The notes below the pieces were generated by a model. That model did not search any database, had not been told where the DNA came from, and worked only from the letters and a program-made list of their open reading frames with translations. Positions 60,242-64,000 of a stretch of 64,000 nucleotides of DNA are shown in pieces. The position numbers were made by a program, and so were the translations under genes. The first letter of the stretch is position 1; every line of letters begins with the position of its first letter. The DNA is from Albibacterium profundi. Lineage in GTDB: Bacteria > Bacteroidota > Bacteroidia > Sphingobacteriales > Sphingobacteriaceae. The stretch lies in contig NZ_JBBVGT010000003.1 of assembly GCF_042159835.1 (NCBI RefSeq), positions 434,001 to 498,000 on the forward strand, given 5' to 3'.

Positions 60242-62755
60242 TTAAAATTTATAAGATAAACTGGCGACCATTTGTCTGGTTGACTGTGGGTTAGCTGTCG
60301 TGTAACCAATCCAGTAATGCTCGTTTGTAATGTTGTCAACCTTTAAACCAATGCGAACTTTTGGGAAATCGTAAAATGCTGAAGCATTTAAAACGGTATA
60401 GGAAGGAAGTGAAAACTCCCCGTAATATACACTGTTCAGGATTTTGTTTTCACTGGCATAATTCCCACCAAACCCGATTCCAAATCCCTTTGCAATATGT
60501 TGAGGGAAGCGGTAGCTAACCCACAAGTTGCCTAAGTAGGGAGACGAAGCTGTTGTAGGCCTCCGTCCCAGAACATCCGCATCTGATTTTTCATATTCAG
60601 AATCATTGTATGAGAAACCGGCTACGATATTGAGACCTTCTAATGGGCTGGCAATAAGATCCACTTCAAAACCTTTACTACGTTGAGATCCATCCTGTAT
60701 CTGTGCCGAAAGCTGAGCCGCGTCTGGATTAGGGTCCGCTCGCAACATGTTTTCGACCAAGATATTGTAGTAGCTCAAAGAAGTCGTTAACTTCCCATTT
60801 AAGAGGTCGAGTTTGACACCGCCTTCCACCTGGTTCGCGTGCTCCAAATCGGCTGCCTCTTGGACAATCTGTGACGATTCTGCGTCGTAAGCGCTATAAA
60901 ACCCTTTGTTGGTAAAGCTGTTCTGATAATTAGCGAATATGGAGACTTTATCCAAAATTGGCTGGTAAACAATACCAAATTTAGGAGATAATGCGTTCTG
61001 ATCATAACCTTCATATGCTACACCCTCAACACCAGCAGCATTTTCAAAGCGGTCGATACGAAGTGCTGCTAAGACGCTCAACTGATCCGTAAGGTTTAAA
61101 ACATCTGAAACAAAGGCGCTGTATGTTTTCGATTGTTTGTTTACCGGCCAAGTAAAGTCGATATCCTCATTGTCATACATTGCCGCTTGGTTTTCGCCGT
61201 TGAATTGGCTGTAGTCGAAGTTCGGATTATGAAGAGGAACGATGTCATATTCACTACCATAGAAAAGCTCATCGATATTCGTTACATAATAATCGAGTCC
61301 CAAGACCACGCGGTTTCTCATACTCCCTATGTGGAAGTCGCCCGTAAATAGTTGCTGAATCTCAAAACTACGGTCTTTGCTGTCTATGGTGGATTGATCC
61401 GCTCGGGCTAGGTAATTCGCTTGTCCCGCATCTGCGTCATTTCCTGTTACAAGATTATCCGGCACCAAGTAGAAGTATGCTCCGAAACCCTCTGAAGAAT
61501 TGGTAGTTGTCGTAAAATTGGTAGAGGAGGTAACATAATCGGAAATCTTATAATTTACCTGTCCAAAAAAGTTGATATTCTCCGATTTTTGTGTTAAACC
61601 CTCGCCCATATACGATTTCTCATAATCCAGATTCATATCTTCCGCACTGCTAATTCCAAGTGCTACGGCCGGGTGATAAAAGAATATCATTTGCTTGCCA
61701 GTACCGTTTACCGAGAAGAATTCCACATCTAAATTTACCGTAAGCCGGTCGTTGGCTTTGTACGTTAAACTCGGGGCTAGGGCAAAACTTTTATTGTACC
61801 CGATTTTTTGAAAGGTTCCCTCATAATTATAGGCAGTGTTTAATCGGAATAACAATGATTTGTCGGCAGTAACCGGTGTGTTAATATCGGCACTAATCCG
61901 GTGAAAATCGTTCGTGCCGCCTGCTAGCGTAACTTCGGTGCTGAAGTTTTCGAAAGGTTTCTTTGTCACCCGATTAATTGAGCCCCCGTAGGAGGTTAGC
62001 GAACTTCCGAATAATGTTGCCGAAGGGCCTTTAATTACTTCGATCTTCTCTATATTGATTGCGTCAATTGAGCTCGTCACTTTTCCTGCAATTCCATTTC
62101 TTAATAAGCCCTGTGTGATAAAACCGCGCGTGTTATAATAAGCACCGCCATCGCCGGCTCTGCCCGTTGCTTCCCACATTTTTTGAATTCCAGGTGCGTT
62201 GCGCATCGCGTCATCTACTGAGTAAACCAATTGTTCGGTGAGTAACTCTTTTCCGATCGAGTTGTAGACTTGTGGGTTTTCAATATTGAGCAGAGGCATT
62301 TTACCTACAAAATCGCTTTCCTTCCGAGCGAAGCGGTTTTGACTGCCTGTGATGATGACTTCATTGAGTGACTGAGCAGTTTTGTTCAATTGAAGGTTCA
62401 GCTCCGTATTTCTTCCTCCACGTACAATTACATTTTGCTTGGATGCGGCATAACCTAAACCGGAGGCGGTAATGGTATAACTGCCCGGCGGGATATCTTT
62501 TAGTTTATAATATCCGTTTTCATCACTTGTAATGCCCAAGGAGATTTCTTCTAGTTTTAAACTGATTCCTACCAGTGGTTCGTCGTTTTCCGAGAGGATC
62601 AACCCTGAAATAGAACCTGGTCTTTGCAACTCATCTGTAGATTCGACACGCTCGGTTTCTACATTAGGATGGGGTCCTGACAGTTGAGCGTATGTTGAGT
62701 TGACTATCAAAAAAGCAGATAATATCGTACCGCATTTTAATATAAATGGTTTCAT
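60242..62755 (-). CDS. TonB-dependent siderophore-type receptor
   Basis: An 837-residue outer membrane receptor. Signal peptide (cleavage near TYAQLS), carboxypeptidase-like domain (about 47-120; SISGLILSENDEPLVGISL), plug (about 150-270; DDAMRNAPGIQKMWE, NTRGFITQGLLRNGI, INIEKIEVIKGPSATLFGSS, YGGSINRVTKKP) and a barrel ending in VASLSYKF. The plug wording (IEVIKGPSA, GGxINxVTKKP) is that of ferric siderophore receptors rather than SusC. There is no STN domain, so no sigma-factor signalling. It probably follows a PepSY membrane protein in one operon, which fits iron uptake with reduction at the inner membrane. The siderophore is unknown. Confidence 0.92.
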   Translation of the reverse strand: MKPFILKCGTILSAFLIVNSTYAQLSGPHPNVETERVESTDELQRPGSISGLILSENDEPLVGISLKLEEISLGITSDENGYYKLKDIPPGSYTITASGLGYAASKQNVIVRGGRNTELNLQLNKTAQSLNEVIITGSQNRFARKESDFVGKMPLLNIENPQVYNSIGKELLTEQLVYSVDDAMRNAPGIQKMWEATGRAGDGGAYYNTRGFITQGLLRNGIAGKVTSSIDAINIEKIEVIKGPSATLFGSSLTSYGGSINRVTKKPFENFSTEVTLAGGTNDFHRISADINTPVTADKSLLFRLNTAYNYEGTFQKIGYNKSFALAPSLTYKANDRLTVNLDVEFFSVNGTGKQMIFFYHPAVALGISSAEDMNLDYEKSYMGEGLTQKSENINFFGQVNYKISDYVTSSTNFTTTTNSSEGFGAYFYLVPDNLVTGNDADAGQANYLARADQSTIDSKDRSFEIQQLFTGDFHIGSMRNRVVLGLDYYVTNIDELFYGSEYDIVPLHNPNFDYSQFNGENQAAMYDNEDIDFTWPVNKQSKTYSAFVSDVLNLTDQLSVLAALRIDRFENAAGVEGVAYEGYDQNALSPKFGIVYQPILDKVSIFANYQNSFTNKGFYSAYDAESSQIVQEAADLEHANQVEGGVKLDLLNGKLTTSLSYYNILVENMLRADPNPDAAQLSAQIQDGSQRSKGFEVDLIASPLEGLNIVAGFSYNDSEYEKSDADVLGRRPTTASSPYLGNLWVSYRFPQHIAKGFGIGFGGNYASENKILNSVYYGEFSLPSYTVLNASAFYDFPKVRIGLKVDNITNEHYWIGYTTANPQSTRQMVASLSYKF

Positions 62756-62788
62756 TTGTAGTTATTTAGAATAGTTATAAATTAAAGG

Positions 62789-62796
62789 CAAAAATA
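62789..62796 (-). promoter_or_regulatory. Possible internal promoter (-7 box) for the siderophore-type receptor
   Basis: The minus strand reads TATTTTTG, an exact TAnnTTTG match, 34 bases before the receptor start in a 114-base gap. No TTTG was found at proper spacing, so it is tentative. Confidence 0.35.
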
Positions 62797-62869
62797 GACT
62801 TTAGTACGTATAAAATAGGACCCTAGACGGACAAATAAAGACGTTAAAAGGAGAAATATTGCGCTTTGG

Positions 62870-63055
62870 TTAGCGGAAGAATTTGGCGCCAAACTTTAAG
62901 CAATAGTAAAGGGGAATACCTAATGCGAGCCAAGAGATATAATGCCAAACTCCGACGCCTAAAATAGCGGCAATCAAGCCGATCATAGTCAGGATACCCA
63001 AGATGATGGGCATCCCCCATAATTTATATTGCTGTTTACGTTGTTCGTTTGTCAT
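62870..63055 (-). CDS. Small two-helix membrane protein
   Basis: 61 residues: a charged N-terminus (MTNEQRKQQYKLWGMP) and two hydrophobic helices (IILGILTMIGLIAAILGVGV and WLALGIPLYYCLKFGA) ending in KFFR. Its start is a single base from the stop of the PepSY gene upstream, so they are translated together. Similar small proteins accompany PepSY membrane proteins in iron-uptake operons of Bacteroidota. No function is known to me. The tight linkage suggests a subunit or stabiliser of the PepSY protein. Confidence 0.75.
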   Translation of the reverse strand: MTNEQRKQQYKLWGMPIILGILTMIGLIAAILGVGVWHYISWLALGIPLYYCLKFGAKFFR

Positions 63056-63056
63056 T

Positions 63057-64000
63057 TTATCGGAGGCTTTCTTGGTCGTTTACAAATTCGGTTTCTTCTT
63101 CTGACGGGCGGGCTAAGGATTCCGCATTTTTAACTAATCGTGCTAACTGTTCCGATTTAGCGCGTCTTCTGGCAAACCAAAGATATAATCCGGATATCAA
63201 GACGATAATGGTAGCAATATCGAATAGTGTCCACAAGATCTTCATCGGCATACCACCATAATCACCAAAGTGGAAAGGTTGAGAAATCAGGATGGTCTTC
63301 AAATACCATGGAAGATCCCGAATTGCCGTAAATTCACCGGTCTTGGCGTCGATTAATGCGGGCTTGATGATCCGCGAGGTGAGGGGAGTGTTGCCAATTA
63401 GATAAACTGCATAATGATAGCTACTCGAATAGAGAGTACCGGGAAATGCAACAAACGATACCTCCATGTCAGGTGCGGCAGCTTCTGCTTTCGCGATCGC
63501 ATCATCCAATGAGCTAAGTTCACCTTTAGCCTTAGGTGCATCTTTGTATTCAGCCACCATTTCAGCCAAATCATTCGCTCGCCATAACTCGATAGCTGGC
63601 TCAGCAAGTGTATTGATAACGCCGGTTAAACCCACAACACTAGCCCAAACCAGTGTTACAATTCCTAATAAATTATGTAAATCCAGCCATTTAAGGCGTT
63701 TCGACTTTTGGGTTCGGATCATCCCAAAATCATATTTCTTCATAATCGGACCATATAAAACAACACCTGATATGATCGCGATAAAGAATAGAACCCCCAT
63801 CAACCCAAGAAAAAGTTTACCGGGTATTCCCGCTAGCATCTCTACGTGCAGGTAATACATAAATAACATAAAAGTCATTTCATTCGGTGGATTCTCTAGA
63901 ACCGTTGCTGTACGAGCATTCATAGTTAGGTAATGATCTGCTTCTATTGGCGCCTCTGAGGAGTCTGCCATGGTAAGAAATACTTGCCCGGGATGATGCT
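63057..64000 (-). CDS. PepSY-associated membrane protein, 5' part cut by the window edge
   Basis: A PepSY/PiuB-type inner membrane protein. The visible part has hydrophobic segments LFLGLMGVLFFIAIISGVVL, LLGIVTLVWASVVGLTGVI and ILWTLFDIATIIVLISGLYLW, and PepSY-like parts (SLDDAIAKAEAAAPDMEV, DAKTGEFTAIRDLPWYLKTI). An ATG at 63971 is unlikely to be the start, because the frame stays open to the end of the window (reading HHPGQVFLTM just before it) and the usual N-terminal helix and first PepSY domain are missing. Family members assist siderophore-iron reduction or release. It is followed by the small membrane protein and the siderophore-type receptor. Confidence 0.85.
   Translation of the reverse strand, partial: HHPGQVFLTMADSSEAPIEADHYLTMNARTATVLENPPNEMTFMLFMYYLHVEMLAGIPGKLFLGLMGVLFFIAIISGVVLYGPIMKKYDFGMIRTQKSKRLKWLDLHNLLGIVTLVWASVVGLTGVINTLAEPAIELWRANDLAEMVAEYKDAPKAKGELSSLDDAIAKAEAAAPDMEVSFVAFPGTLYSSSYHYAVYLIGNTPLTSRIIKPALIDAKTGEFTAIRDLPWYLKTILISQPFHFGDYGGMPMKILWTLFDIATIIVLISGLYLWFARRRAKSEQLARLVKNAESLARPSEEETEFVNDQESLR

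Overview
The window comes from a Bacteroidota chromosome, most likely Sphingobacteriaceae (Sphingobacterium, Pedobacter, Parapedobacter or a close relative). The evidence is five SusC/SusD outer-membrane pairs, lipoproteins with charged residues just after the lipobox cysteine, A-rich start regions without Shine-Dalgarno motifs, a single-chain PurL, a class II xylose isomerase, and promoters of the TTTG-N19-TAnnTTTG type. I saw no tRNA, rRNA, CRISPR array or complete insertion sequence.

Layout. (1) 185-5144 (+): sugar epimerase-like TIM barrel, Gfo/Idh/MocA oxidoreductase, and a ThuA / propeller / HEAT / cupredoxin lipoprotein, closed by a terminator. (2) 5421-11206 (+): SusC, SusD and a DUF3823-like lipoprotein, ending at a bidirectional terminator. 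(3) 11297-16381 (-): a D-xylose operon read xylB, xylA, araC-type regulator, MFS transporter, with a lacI-type regulator diverging from it (16515-17528 +). (4) purL (17525-21184 -) and a META lipoprotein (21385-21855 +). (5) A 750-base gene-poor stretch with a GC-rich patch and several dyads, then SusC/SusD (22610-27312) and a glutaminase-family DUF4965 protein (27466-29928) with its own strong promoter. (6) 30407-51343 (+): a 12-gene block with two complete SusC/SusD pairs, two fasciclin lipoproteins, DUF5007-, DUF5008- and DUF1735-like proteins, a phosphatase-like LamG protein with a degraded active site, a PKD protein, three discoidin domains, and a final alpha-2-macroglobulin-like / plug protein. 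(7) 51459-54840 (+): a DUF1080 protein and a propeller-cytochrome c protein. (8) 54964-59846 (-): SusD and SusC. (9) 60242-64000 (-): TonB-dependent siderophore-type receptor, a small membrane protein and a PepSY membrane protein cut by the window edge.

How the parts may work together (inference). The window is a nutrient-acquisition region. SusCD pairs bring in oligomers. The isomerase, Gfo/Idh, ThuA, DUF1080 and heme/copper propeller proteins resemble the oxidative (3-keto-sugar) route of glycoside breakdown, and the xyl operon handles free xylose. No ECF sigma/anti-sigma pair, hybrid two-component sensor or SusR-like regulator is present. The only dedicated regulators are the LacI and AraC proteins of the xylose block. 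Several CG-centred palindromes lie in promoter regions, including a 15-base sequence repeated exactly upstream of one susC and of the DUF1080 gene, so LacI-type control may be shared across the window.

Most unusual is the 21-kb block 30407-51343, which has two transporters and about eight binding-type lipoproteins but no recognisable hydrolase. It looks like a surface capture and uptake machine whose target I cannot name.
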